A DNA stretch of 64,000 bases. Origin: an uncultured Aquimarina sp. Its GTDB lineage: Bacteria; Bacteroidota; Bacteroidia; Flavobacteriales; Flavobacteriaceae. Location: the NCBI GenBank assembly GCA_947498455.1, contig CANMKK010000002.1, forward strand, positions 124,001 through 188,000, given 5' to 3'. Of the stretch, positions 27,185-36,354 are shown in pieces; within the stretch, counting starts at the first letter, position 1, and the number at the start of each line of letters is the position of its first letter. The translations under genes and the position numbers were made by a program. A model generated the notes under the pieces. The model searched no databases. It was not told the DNA's origin and saw only the letters and a program-made list of their open reading frames with translations.

Positions 27185-27733
27185 TTATTCCGCGTTTTCT
27201 TCCTCTTTCGACCTATTAGCATACTGTTGCATAAGTTCATAGGGATCTGATAATTTAAGCAAAACAGTATATGCTTCTCCTTCATCTACTTCTACCATTT
27301 CGGGTAAACTTTCTCTAGGTCCATAGTCCCAAGTTACTTTGTTAATTACATCTCCAATAACTTGATACCTCCCTTCGAATTCATTGCCTAGAAAAGTAAC
27401 TTTTTTATTAGGTAAAAGTCCAGTATATGTATTTTGATATGCAGCGCTCCCATAGTATTGCTCCGTTACCAAATATTCGGTCAATGTAGGGTTTACCATA
27501 TACATTCGTTCTGTAAAATTAAAACTAACCACACTATCATTGGCTAAAGTAATCTTATGTTCTCCCTTTCCCATTTCTACCCATACTACCTCTTTTGCAG
27601 GGACTTCTACGCGCAATGTATCTACAGTAACTTCTACAGGAAATTCAGTAGGATTGTCAATAGCTAAATCTACTTGATTTCCACAGGAATACATCAATAT
27701 AGATGCCATGATAAGGAGAGAGATTTTTCTCAT
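27185..27733 (-). CDS. Lipoprotein of unknown function in the polyamine locus
   Basis: The 182-aa protein has a lipobox (MRKISLLIMASILMYSCGNQ, Cys17). It continues with a short beta-rich domain (VDLAIDNPTEFPVEVTVDTL) and an acidic C-terminus. No catalytic motif seen. It lies 44 bp upstream of speH on the same strand, so it is probably co-transcribed with it. I do not recognise the family. Confidence 0.7.
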   Translation of the reverse strand: MRKISLLIMASILMYSCGNQVDLAIDNPTEFPVEVTVDTLRVEVPAKEVVWVEMGKGEHKITLANDSVVSFNFTERMYMVNPTLTEYLVTEQYYGSAAYQNTYTGLLPNKKVTFLGNEFEGRYQVIGDVINKVTWDYGPRESLPEMVEVDEGEAYTVLLKLSDPYELMQQYANRSKEEENAE

Positions 27734-27921
27734 GATAGGTTGGATATTTGGTTATAGTCATGCAATATATGAAAATTATTGAGAAAAGCTTATATGACTG
27801 GTACTATGACATAAATGACCCAGAACAGGGTGTTTATGTTTTCTTAAACTCGCTTGCTACCCTGTCAAAGCGATCTTAAATCCTTATCTGGGGCTAATAA
27901 AAGAAAAACTTAATTATTATA

Positions 27922-29064
27922 TTACGAGTTATACCTTATTTTTCGTAGTATCCTCATGCTTTCCTTATATAGGATGTATACTTTGTCATTAGGATAGCTT
28001 TTTAGTGGAGGTTTTGCTTCCTCTAATTTTTCTTTTGCTTCATTAAAATCATTAAAATAGCATAAGAGATATGTGGCAGGTAGATTTATAAGATCTTTTT
28101 CTTCCTTAGGAGTTAAAGCTGTACCTTTCTTTAATTTTTCAATCAATGCATTGTTGTTGTTGTATAAATGATATAGTGTTTTTTTGTCAAATTGCGGAGG
28201 GTCAAATAATAGCCTACTTTCAATATCATAGCTCACATTGTTTTTGAACTTAATGATAACTTCTTCTAATGGATAGTAATCATAGGAGTCCTGTAATCCT
28301 AATTGCACATACTCTACTATTTTAAATTCTTCATCCGTTATTGATATGGTAATTTCATCAAACTGAGAGTAAAATAGTTTCACTTGCTCATTTATTAAAG
28401 CAATATCTACTCTAGAATAATATACTTCTCCATTTACTCGCTTTTCTTTGGCTGCCCAACATACTACAAAGTATTCCTTAAAAACCTTATAGTTAGGGTT
28501 ATAATCTTGTCGGGAATTCATAAAATCAAAAACACCATCTAATGTTAACTCTATATTATTTTGAGCGTGACTTTCGATAGAGCTAACAATTTCAGAATTT
28601 ACATCCTTTATTTCAATGTCAAATACTTTTGGCATACTGATACTACCATCTCTAAAAAATACAGAACCACCATAGTATTTCCAGATGTTTTTTCGAAGTG
28701 AACATAGTTTTCCTTCTTGAGAACGAATGGAAACTAAGCCAACAACTTTATTATCTGATAAATGGGGGAACGGAATATTCTCATATGCAACTATTGGTGG
28801 ATTGGATAGGTAAGCATTAACAAGGTTCTGAATCTTGCTATCATCAAAAAAATCAACTCCAATAATTTGATTATCCTCATCTTCAACTCCAATAACAATA
28901 TATGAGTTATTTTTAGGGTTCGAATTTGCTAATGCACAGATATGTTTTAAAAACTTGGCCTTCCCTTCTTTTTCGCCAATATTGAGCTTAAGTTTTTTGT
29001 CATAAAAACTATTCTCATCATTATGCGCAAGCAGATTTTTAATAAGTAGGCGTTTGTTAATCAC
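27922..29064 (-). CDS. AlbA_2/Schlafen-type domain protein
   Basis: The 380-aa protein has an AlbA_2 (AAA_4) domain in its first ~150 residues: LKLNIGEKEGKAKFLKHICA, then NSYIVIGVEDEDNQIIGVDF and the strand VVGLVSIRS. This domain, shared with Schlafen proteins, is linked to nucleic-acid binding and some members act as nucleases. The C-terminal half (~150-380) is unrecognised. It is a single gene flanked by ~190-bp gaps. A defence or regulatory role is possible but not shown here. Confidence 0.75.
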   Translation of the reverse strand: MINKRLLIKNLLAHNDENSFYDKKLKLNIGEKEGKAKFLKHICALANSNPKNNSYIVIGVEDEDNQIIGVDFFDDSKIQNLVNAYLSNPPIVAYENIPFPHLSDNKVVGLVSIRSQEGKLCSLRKNIWKYYGGSVFFRDGSISMPKVFDIEIKDVNSEIVSSIESHAQNNIELTLDGVFDFMNSRQDYNPNYKVFKEYFVVCWAAKEKRVNGEVYYSRVDIALINEQVKLFYSQFDEITISITDEEFKIVEYVQLGLQDSYDYYPLEEVIIKFKNNVSYDIESRLLFDPPQFDKKTLYHLYNNNNALIEKLKKGTALTPKEEKDLINLPATYLLCYFNDFNEAKEKLEEAKPPLKSYPNDKVYILYKESMRILRKIRYNS

Positions 29065-29248
29065 TTTTTATTGCTTTTCAAACAGCAAGGTTATCAATAT
29101 CATCATTTCTCGTTTATAGTGTTTAAAAACGTATAAACGAGGAATCAACATGATGAAACGTCATAACGAAACAATTTGCAAGATTTACTTTTCTCTAGAT
29201 AAACTTACTTAATTTTATTGGGCTGGCAATATCTTCTGAATAAAGAAA

Positions 29249-30001
29249 TTATAAAGTTTTATGTACTATGGTACTATTAGCCTGCGCGGTAGGAAAAACA
29301 ACAAGATCAGCAATATTCACATGATATGGGCGTGTTACAACAAAGGATATAATATCTGCAACATCCTCAGGACGCAAAGGGTCGAAGCCATTATAAATAC
29401 TGTTTGCTTTGGCTTCATCTCCTTTAAACCGGACATTGCTAAACTCTGTTTCTACCAGTCCAGGATGAATAGCGCCTACTCTGATTCCATATTGGTTAAG
29501 ATCTATCTGCATACTTTTATTAATGGCGTCAACGGCATGCTTACTAGCACAATATACGTTTCCGTTAGGATATACCTCTTTCCCTGCAATAGAGCCAATA
29601 TTGATGATATGTCCAGCTGAGTTAGTAATCATTTTGGGAATTATTGCCTTAGAAACATACAATAAACCTTTGACATTAATATCTAGCATTGCATCCCAAT
29701 CATCTATGCTTCCAGTCTGAATTGGTGATAATCCGTGTGCATTTCCCGCATTATTGATCAGTATATCAACAGAACTGAACTCGGTAGGTAAGCTATTAAT
29801 TTTCTTAAAAACCTGTTCTTTATCGCGTACATCAAAACAGAGTGTATGCACGTTAACTTGTTCGTTTAATTTATCTTGTAATGTAGTAAGGCGATCTTGC
29901 CTTCGTCCACATAAAATCAAGTTTATATTATGTTTAGCGAATTCAATAGCTGTGGCTTTTCCAATACCGCTAGTAGCACCAGTAATTAAAGCAGTTTTCA
30001 T
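29249..30001 (-). CDS. Short-chain dehydrogenase/reductase (classical SDR)
   Basis: I start it at ATG 30001 (MKTALITGATSGIGKATAIE), giving 250 aa, the normal classical-SDR length. The longer frame (to 30058) only reads through the small gene 30006-30167 in another frame. Motifs are TGATSGIG (NAD(P)-binding), NNAGNAHG, the Ser in INIGSIAGK and YCASK (catalytic Tyr and Lys). The substrate is unknown; closest by eye to YdfG-type NADP-dependent hydroxy-acid dehydrogenases. Four bases separate it from the upstream small ORF. Confidence 0.9.
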   Translation of the reverse strand: MKTALITGATSGIGKATAIEFAKHNINLILCGRRQDRLTTLQDKLNEQVNVHTLCFDVRDKEQVFKKINSLPTEFSSVDILINNAGNAHGLSPIQTGSIDDWDAMLDINVKGLLYVSKAIIPKMITNSAGHIINIGSIAGKEVYPNGNVYCASKHAVDAINKSMQIDLNQYGIRVGAIHPGLVETEFSNVRFKGDEAKANSIYNGFDPLRPEDVADIISFVVTRPYHVNIADLVVFPTAQANSTIVHKTL

Positions 30002-30005
30002 ATAA

Positions 30006-30167
30006 TTAGGAAGTTTTTTTTCTTTTAAAAATTTTAACCAGAATAAATGCCAAACCAATTATTGTATAAACGCACATAGATTCATATTCTCTATTTCCAT
30101 ATGCACCATAAGCAGCAAAGAAGAAAAAAGCAGTAATGATATATGAAAAAATAGATAATTTTTGCAT
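30006..30167 (-). CDS. Small membrane protein (53 aa)
   Basis: ATG at 30167, TAA at 30006-30008. It reads MQKLSIFSYIITAFFFF..., with a first hydrophobic segment at ~5-20, a short polar turn (YGNREYE), a second segment (MCVYTIIGLAFILVKIF) and a basic tail KRKKTS. This is a clean two-helix hairpin membrane protein. It ends 4 bp before the SDR start, which suggests co-transcription and explains why the upstream extension of the SDR frame looks protein-like. Function unknown. Confidence 0.6.
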   Translation of the reverse strand: MQKLSIFSYIITAFFFFAAYGAYGNREYESMCVYTIIGLAFILVKIFKRKKTS

Positions 30168-30363
30168 TCAGATTTATTTTTTTTGCAACACTATAAAGTG
30201 GCTCTCGTCCTTTGGTTATATCATCGCGAAAGTCGATGAAAGTTGTTACGTCCGCTTTTTCAGTAAAATGATCTAAAGATACTGTAAAATTTGGGCGTAC
30301 ATATATTTAGAATAGATACATTTAACCTATAATTAACAACATAAAGAAAAATAATTCAACAAT

Positions 30364-30394
30364 TTGCAATGTTGGATCATGAGTGTTAAATTCA
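30364..30394 (+). promoter_or_regulatory. Candidate promoter of the moxR-bat operon
   Basis: TTG (30364-30366), a 20-base spacer, then TAAATTCA (30387-30394), close to the Bacteroidetes TTG-N19/20-TAnnTTTG promoter. It lies 23 bp before the moxR ATG. The -7 match is imperfect (TTCA instead of TTTG). Confidence 0.35.
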
Positions 30395-30416
30395 CGCCTT
30401 TAAAAATAAAAAATAG

Positions 30417-31418
30417 ATGGAAGAAAATAGTTCTATTGATATTGCTTCAATCAATGAGAAAATTCAGAAAGAATCTGCCTTTGTAGATTTACTTACTTTA
30501 GAGATGAATAAAGTAATTGTAGGCCAGAAACACATGGTAGAACGATTACTTATAGGATTATTAGGGCAAGGACATATCTTACTTGAAGGAGTTCCTGGAT
30601 TAGCAAAAACGCTTGCAATTAATACATTGTCTAAGGCAGTTCAGGGGAGTTTTAGCCGTATTCAGTTTACACCAGATTTATTACCCGCAGATGTAGTAGG
30701 TACGCTGATATATAATATGAAGGTAAATGATTTCTCTATTAAGAAAGGACCTATTTTTGCAAACTTTGTACTAGCAGATGAGATTAACCGTGCTCCGGCA
30801 AAGGTGCAGAGTGCTCTTCTAGAAGCCATGCAAGAGAAACAAGTAACGATAGGAGATGAGACTTTTATATTAGACAAGCCGTTTTTAGTAATGGCAACTC
30901 AGAATCCGGTAGAACAAGAAGGTACTTATCCGCTACCAGAAGCACAGGTTGACCGGTTTATGCTAAAAACCGTTATCGATTATCCTAAATTAGAGGAAGA
31001 ACAATTAATTGTTCGTGCGAATCTAAAAGGATCTTTCGAAAAGGTAAATCCTGTAATTTCTGTAGACCAGATTCTTAGTGCACAAAAAGCAGTGAAAGAG
31101 GTTTATATGGACGAGAAGATCGAAAAATATATCTTGGATATCATTTTTGCTACTCGTTATCCAGAGAGATACGGTTTGGATGAATTAAAACCATTGATAG
31201 GTTTTGGAGCTTCACCAAGAGGAAGTATCAATCTGGCAACTGCGGCAAAATGCTATGCATTCATTAAGAGAAGGGGGTATGTAATCCCAGAAGATGTGCG
31301 TGCTATTGTACATGATGTATTGCGCCATCGTATTGGTATTACTTATGAAGCTGAAGCAGAAAATGTAACTTCCGAAGAGATTATAAATAAGATTATTAAC
31401 GAAATCGAAGTACCATAG
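30417..31418 (+). CDS. MoxR-family AAA+ ATPase
   Basis: The 333-aa AAA+ chaperone-like ATPase has Walker A LLEGVPGLAKT (~59-69), Walker B FVLADEINRAP (~118-128) and a sensor-1 VMATQNPVEQEGTYPLPEAQ segment typical of MoxR/RavA. Arg-finger and sensor-2 regions follow, with PRGSINLATAAKC near the end. MoxR ATPases typically assist folding or assembly of von Willebrand (VWA) domain proteins, which fits the DUF58 and Bat genes that follow. First gene of the operon. Confidence 0.93.
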   Translation: MEENSSIDIASINEKIQKESAFVDLLTLEMNKVIVGQKHMVERLLIGLLGQGHILLEGVPGLAKTLAINTLSKAVQGSFSRIQFTPDLLPADVVGTLIYNMKVNDFSIKKGPIFANFVLADEINRAPAKVQSALLEAMQEKQVTIGDETFILDKPFLVMATQNPVEQEGTYPLPEAQVDRFMLKTVIDYPKLEEEQLIVRANLKGSFEKVNPVISVDQILSAQKAVKEVYMDEKIEKYILDIIFATRYPERYGLDELKPLIGFGASPRGSINLATAAKCYAFIKRRGYVIPEDVRAIVHDVLRHRIGITYEAEAENVTSEEIINKIINEIEVP

Positions 31419-31580
31419 TAGATAGATGCTTTACATCATCAGTATTAGGTATAAAGAAATTAAGTATTAAGTTCTTGTGATATTTGATTGAACTAATAAT
31501 CGTTTACTATTTACTACTTATGACTGCGTACTTATTATTTAATACTAACATATAATACTAACGAGCCAAAAGGCGAGTAC

Positions 31581-32447
31581 ATGGATACCAAAGAATTACT
31601 AAAAAAAGTCAGAAAAATTGAAATCAAGACACGGCGCTTGAGTGATCATATTTTTGGAGGAGAATACCATTCTACTTTCAAGGGTAGAGGGATGACCTTT
31701 AGTGAAGTTAGACAATATCAGTTTGGAGATGATGTTCGTAATATTGATTGGAATGTTACTGCCAGATATAATGAGCCGTACATAAAAGTTTTCGAAGAAG
31801 AACGAGAACTTACGATGATGTTAATGGTAGACGTTTCAGGATCACAATTATTCGGAACAAAGCAACAATTCAAGAAAGAGATTATTACCGAAATTGCTGC
31901 TACCTTGGCTTTTTCTGCCACACAGAATAATGATAAAATAGGATTGATTCTATTTACAGATCAAATAGAATTATTTATTCCTCCCAAAAAAGGACGATCA
32001 CACGTACTGCGAATTATCAGAGAGCTGTTGGAGCACGAACCCAAAAGTAAAAACACTAATATTACTGAGGCTTTAAAGTTTTTATCTAATGTGATGAAGA
32101 AGAAAGCAATTGTTTTTATGCTATCTGATTTCATTACAGATGATTATCAGCAAACTTTAAAAATTGTGGGTGGAAAGCATGATGTAACTGGGATTAGAGT
32201 GTACGATAAAAGAGAAGAAGAAATTCCAAATTTAGGAATGGTTCAGATGGAGGATGAAGAATCTGGAGAATTAATGCTTGTGAATACAGGTTCTAAGAAA
32301 ATAAGAACGAATTACGCCAAATATTATCAGGAACGAGTAAATTATTTTAAAGATAGTTTTACCAGGAGTGGAGCGGGATCACTAAGCAGTAGAGTAGATG
32401 AGAGTTACGTAAAAAAATTATTAGGATATTTTAAACGAAGAGGATAA
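31581..32447 (+). CDS. DUF58 domain protein
   Basis: The 288-aa protein has the DUF58 signature DVRNIDWNVTARYNEPYIKV (~50-70), followed by a VWA-like fold with MIDAS-type MVDVSGSQLFGT and DKIGLILFTDQ. DUF58 proteins are the usual partner of MoxR. It follows moxR by 162 bp; that gap contains degenerate AT-rich short repeats. Twelve bases separate it from the next gene. Confidence 0.9.
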   Translation: MDTKELLKKVRKIEIKTRRLSDHIFGGEYHSTFKGRGMTFSEVRQYQFGDDVRNIDWNVTARYNEPYIKVFEEERELTMMLMVDVSGSQLFGTKQQFKKEIITEIAATLAFSATQNNDKIGLILFTDQIELFIPPKKGRSHVLRIIRELLEHEPKSKNTNITEALKFLSNVMKKKAIVFMLSDFITDDYQQTLKIVGGKHDVTGIRVYDKREEEIPNLGMVQMEDEESGELMLVNTGSKKIRTNYAKYYQERVNYFKDSFTRSGAGSLSSRVDESYVKKLLGYFKRRG

Positions 32448-32459
32448 GGATAGGTACGA

Positions 32460-34109
32460 ATGAAGAATTACGAATTACGAATTATAGATACAGAGTTGAT
32501 CAACAAAATCTTCAGATTTTGTCTCTATATACTATTTCCCCTTTACGAATTAGGAAGCTATGCTCAGGTTTCTACAACGATAGATTCTACTACCATAGAG
32601 ATTGGCGAGGAAATTCGCTATAAAATGCAGGTAGAAGCAGACTCTACGCAGATTGTGGTTTTTCCAGAAGGTCAAACCTTTATGCCATTAGAGGTTATAG
32701 AATCATATAAGACTGATACTACCAAAAATGCAAATAAATTCAATTTGATTAAAGAATATGCATTAACGCAATTTGATTCTGGTAGTTATACGATACCCAG
32801 ACAAAAAGTAATGATAGGGAATCAGGTCTTTTTTACAGATTCATTACAAGTCGAAGTACGTGATGTTTTGGTGGATACTACCAAACAAAAAATGTATGAG
32901 ATCAAACCATTGGTAGAAGTGGATGCTTCTTTTTTTAATTGGAAAAAGTATCTATGGTGGTTTTTAGGAGTGCTAATACTGGCAGCAGTGATTGCTCTTT
33001 TGCTTTTTAGAAGGAAAAAACGAAAAGAAGCAAAAGAAGAAGAGCTTCCACCCTATGAAAGAGCTATTTTGGCATTAAAGAGAATAGACGAATCACATCT
33101 TTTAGAACAAGATTCTCATAAAGAATACTATTCGCAATTAAGTGATACAGCTAGGAAGTATATAGATGAAGAGGTATATGATCATGCGATGGAAAGTACT
33201 ACAGATGAGCTTATAGAACGATTAGATCAGGAAATAAAAACCGGATCATTAAAACTAGATAAGCATACCATCGAAGAACTTAAAACGGTGCTTAAAACAG
33301 CAGATATGGCAAAATTTGCCAAATCTAAGCCAGATATAGGAACTGCTAAAGCCGATCGTAATGTAATCGAAAGAGTAATTAATGAAACAAAAGAAGCGAT
33401 CCCAGAACCAACAGAAGAGGAATTATTAGCTGACGAAGAATATCGGAGAGAAGTAGCTGAAAAAAAGCGAAGAAAGAAAATCATAATAGGAAGTCTTGTT
33501 GGTATTGGTACCATTATGGTAACCTTGATGATTTTTATAGCAATAAAAGGATACCATACGGTAAAGGATACCTTACTAGGGCATCCTACTAAGGAGTTGG
33601 CAGAGACCGAATGGATTAGTAGTACCTATGGATCACCTCCTGTTACTATATCTACACCCAAAGTGTTGATTCGTAATAATTTTCAATTGACAGAAGAACA
33701 AAAGCAAATTCTTATGGGAAATGAAACTTTTGTATATGGTAGCTTATTAGGTAATTTCTATATAGCCGTAAGTACGATACAATTTAATCAACCACAACAG
33801 GAAGTAGATTTAGAAAAAGCTGTAGAAGGAGCTATAAAAGGTATGGAAGGTCAGGGAGCTAAAAATATCACTTTTAAAACCGATGAGTATGAAACGTTGA
33901 AAGGGGCAAAAGGTTTAAAAGTTTTTGGTGAACTTGAAGGAGAAAATCCAATTTCAAAGAAAACACAAAAAGCAGAATATTTAATGTTATATTTTGGAGA
34001 AGGTGGAGGTTTTCAGCAAATTATTGTTGTGTATTCTAAAGAAGATAGATACGCCAAAGATGTCGCTCAGCGCATTATTAATTCTGTAGAACTTAAAAAT
34101 GCCGAATAA
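32460..34109 (+). CDS. BatD-like membrane protein of the bat operon
   Basis: The 549-aa protein has an N-terminal beta-rich region like BatD (VSTTIDSTTIEIGEEIRYKM), then a membrane segment WWFLGVLILAAVIALLLFRR (~165-185), a cytoplasmic helical part, a second membrane segment (IIIGSLVGIGTIMVTLMIFI) and a C-terminal ~190-residue domain. The annotated ATG lies in a GAATTAC-type heptamer run; a TTG at 32496 would give a cleaner signal peptide (MINKIFRFCLYILF...). It sits between DUF58 and batA, 2 bp before batA. Confidence 0.7.
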   Translation: MKNYELRIIDTELINKIFRFCLYILFPLYELGSYAQVSTTIDSTTIEIGEEIRYKMQVEADSTQIVVFPEGQTFMPLEVIESYKTDTTKNANKFNLIKEYALTQFDSGSYTIPRQKVMIGNQVFFTDSLQVEVRDVLVDTTKQKMYEIKPLVEVDASFFNWKKYLWWFLGVLILAAVIALLLFRRKKRKEAKEEELPPYERAILALKRIDESHLLEQDSHKEYYSQLSDTARKYIDEEVYDHAMESTTDELIERLDQEIKTGSLKLDKHTIEELKTVLKTADMAKFAKSKPDIGTAKADRNVIERVINETKEAIPEPTEEELLADEEYRREVAEKKRRKKIIIGSLVGIGTIMVTLMIFIAIKGYHTVKDTLLGHPTKELAETEWISSTYGSPPVTISTPKVLIRNNFQLTEEQKQILMGNETFVYGSLLGNFYIAVSTIQFNQPQQEVDLEKAVEGAIKGMEGQGAKNITFKTDEYETLKGAKGLKVFGELEGENPISKKTQKAEYLMLYFGEGGGFQQIIVVYSKEDRYAKDVAQRIINSVELKNAE

Positions 34110-34111
34110 CT

Positions 34112-35116
34112 ATGTTTGAAAATTTCACATTCGAGAATCCACAGTTTTTTTGGTTGTTTTTAACCTTACCATTCGTAATCGCTTGGTATATATGGAAACG
34201 AAATAAACAACAAGCAGAACTTAAAATTTCCAGCATCAAAGGATTTAAGATTTCAGGTAGCTGGCTATCTAAACTAAAACCATTATTACTTTTATTTAGA
34301 TTGATTGCTTTATCATTGATAATAACTGCAATGGCAAGACCTAGAACAGTTGATGTATCTACAAAAACCAAAACAACAAGAGGGATAGATATTGTAATGG
34401 CAATAGATGTTTCTGCCAGTATGTTAGCAAGGGATTTACGACCAAATCGACTAGAGGCATTAAAGAAGGTTGCTGCAGAATTTGTGCAAGGTAGACCGAA
34501 TGACCGAATAGGATTAGTATTATATGCCGCAGAGAGCTTTACTAAAACACCGATAACCAGTGATAAAGGAATTGTACTAAGTGCCATGAAGGATATTGAG
34601 TACAATAGCTTATTAGAGAATGGAACAGCTATCGGGATGGGATTGGCTACATCTGTCAATAGACTAAAGGACAGTAAGGCAAAAAGTAAAGTCATCATAT
34701 TACTAACAGATGGATCTAATAATTCTGGATTTATTGATCCTAAAATCGCTTCAGAATTAGCGGTTGAGTATGGAATCAAAACGTATACAATTGGTATCGG
34801 AACTAATGGCAATGCATTAGCACCAGTGGCGATACGACCTAATGGATCTTTTCAATATGGAAATGTAAAAGTAGAAATAGACGAAGAGTTATTAAAAGAA
34901 ATAGCCAAAGTAACCAAAGGAAAATATTTTAGAGCAACCAATAATAAGAAGCTCGAACAGATTTATGAAGAGATTGATAAACTGGAAAAAACGGATGTAG
35001 AAGAGTTTAAGTTTTATAACTATGAAGAAAAATTCCGACCATTAGTTTTATTAGCAGGTTTTCTATTGCTGTTTGAATTCTTATTGAGGTTTACCGTATT
35101 TAGAAGTTTTATATAA
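34112..35116 (+). CDS. batA: VWA-domain protein BatA
   Basis: The 334-aa membrane protein has two N-terminal hydrophobic segments (FWLFLTLPFVIAWYIW; LLLLFRLIALSLIITAMA). The von Willebrand A domain carries a MIDAS motif MAIDVSASM (D-x-S-x-S), threonine in ITSDKG and LLTDGSNN. A C-terminal membrane segment (VLLAGFLLLFEFLLRF) closes it. BatA is part of the Bacteroidetes aerotolerance complex. Confidence 0.9.
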   Translation: MFENFTFENPQFFWLFLTLPFVIAWYIWKRNKQQAELKISSIKGFKISGSWLSKLKPLLLLFRLIALSLIITAMARPRTVDVSTKTKTTRGIDIVMAIDVSASMLARDLRPNRLEALKKVAAEFVQGRPNDRIGLVLYAAESFTKTPITSDKGIVLSAMKDIEYNSLLENGTAIGMGLATSVNRLKDSKAKSKVIILLTDGSNNSGFIDPKIASELAVEYGIKTYTIGIGTNGNALAPVAIRPNGSFQYGNVKVEIDEELLKEIAKVTKGKYFRATNNKKLEQIYEEIDKLEKTDVEEFKFYNYEEKFRPLVLLAGFLLLFEFLLRFTVFRSFI

Positions 35117-35124
35117 AAAAGAGT

Positions 35125-35157
35125 AGACCTGATAGGTTTTAAAAACCTGTCAGGTCT
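35125..35157. repeat. Flavobacterial GACCTG palindrome
   Basis: A 33-bp near-perfect palindrome: AGACCTGATAGGTTTT, A, then AAACCTGTCAGGTCT, with one mismatch pair. It lies in the 131-bp gap between batA and batB. Palindromes of this GACCTGACAGGTTTT type are frequent intergenic hairpins in Flavobacteriaceae. It may act as an attenuator or an mRNA-stabilising hairpin inside the operon (inference). Confidence 0.7.
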
Positions 35158-35247
35158 GGAAAGTTTAAAATAATTCGAATCACTTTATATAAGAAAAGAT
35201 AAAGTATAAGGCTGCGTCGTATTAATTAGAATTATAGGATAAATAAA

Positions 35248-36282
35248 ATGTACTTATTAGAAGAGAAAATATATTTCTGGCTGTTATTAGTAATACCTGT
35301 ATTAATAGTACTCTTTTTGGGAGTATTAATATGGAAAAAAGCAACACAGAAGAAATTTGCAGATAAAGACTTATTAAAAAGGTTGAGTCCTAATCAATCC
35401 GTTTTTAAGTCTATATTAAAAGTAATTATCATTAGTTTGGCACTGGCGTGTTTTGTAATTGCTTTGGTAAATCCTAAAGTCGGAACTAAATTAGAAACCG
35501 TAAAGCGAGAAGGAGTAGATGTTGTATTTGCAATAGATGTTTCTAAAAGTATGTTGTCCGAAGATATAGCACCAAATAGATTAGAAAAATCAAAGCAATT
35601 GGTAACTCAGATTATAAATAATCTGGCTAGTGATAGAGTAGGGATTATAGCCTATGCAGCCAGCGCATTTCCACAGTTACCTATTACTACAGATTATGGA
35701 TCTGCGAAGATGTTCTTACAATCGATGAATACAGATATGTTGTCTTCTCAGGGAACAGCAATTAATGAAGCGATAGAACTGGCAAAAACATATTACGATG
35801 ATGAAGAACAAACCAATAGAGTATTATTCATTATAAGTGATGGAGAAGATCACGAAGGAAATGTAGGATCGATAGCCGAAGAAGCCGCAAAAGAAGGAAT
35901 AAAAATATTCACTATAGGTGTCGGAACTACCAAAGGAGGTCCTATACCTATAAAGCAGAACGGAATTGTACAGAGTTATAAAAAGAACCTTCAGGGAGAA
36001 ACTGTAATTACTAAACTGAATACAGCAATTTTGCAGGAAATTGCTAACGAAGCAAATGGTGTCTATATTGATGGGAGAAACACAAGCGCAGTAGTCGAGA
36101 ATGTAACAGAATTGTTGCAAGGAATGGATAAAAAAGAATTTGAAGCCAAACAGTTTGCTGATTTTCAAGATCAGTTTCAATGGTTTCTTGGAGCAGGATT
36201 TTTATTGTTATTTTTGGATGTTTTCTTGCTAGAGAGAAAAACATCCTGGGTTAAAAAATTAAACCTCTTTAATGAACAGTAA
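35248..36282 (+). CDS. batB: VWA-domain protein BatB
   Basis: The 344-aa paralogue of BatA has two N-terminal membrane segments (FWLLLVIPVLIVLFLGVLIW; VIIISLALACFVIAL). The VWA domain contains FAIDVSKSMLSED (MIDAS) and FIISDGEDHEG, and a C-terminal membrane segment (WFLGAGFLLLFLDVFLL) ends the protein. It follows batA in the operon and is presumed to work with it in the same envelope complex. Confidence 0.9.
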   Translation: MYLLEEKIYFWLLLVIPVLIVLFLGVLIWKKATQKKFADKDLLKRLSPNQSVFKSILKVIIISLALACFVIALVNPKVGTKLETVKREGVDVVFAIDVSKSMLSEDIAPNRLEKSKQLVTQIINNLASDRVGIIAYAASAFPQLPITTDYGSAKMFLQSMNTDMLSSQGTAINEAIELAKTYYDDEEQTNRVLFIISDGEDHEGNVGSIAEEAAKEGIKIFTIGVGTTKGGPIPIKQNGIVQSYKKNLQGETVITKLNTAILQEIANEANGVYIDGRNTSAVVENVTELLQGMDKKEFEAKQFADFQDQFQWFLGAGFLLLFLDVFLLERKTSWVKKLNLFNEQ

Positions 36283-36354
36283 GCTACTTCGAGGGAAACC
36301 TCAGATTATTAGATCTCACAAAGTGAGTAAAATTTTGAAATAAAATAGTAAAAA

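Noticed and set aside
30002-30058. N-terminal extension of the SDR (MVWHLFWLKF...)
   Set aside because: Classical SDRs start a few residues before TGxxxGIG, and this stretch is another reading frame of the 53-aa small gene.
34093-34812. 239-aa open frame on the minus strand over batA
   Set aside because: It is antisense to a strongly supported VWA gene, with no domain or start context. It arises from the codon pattern of batA.
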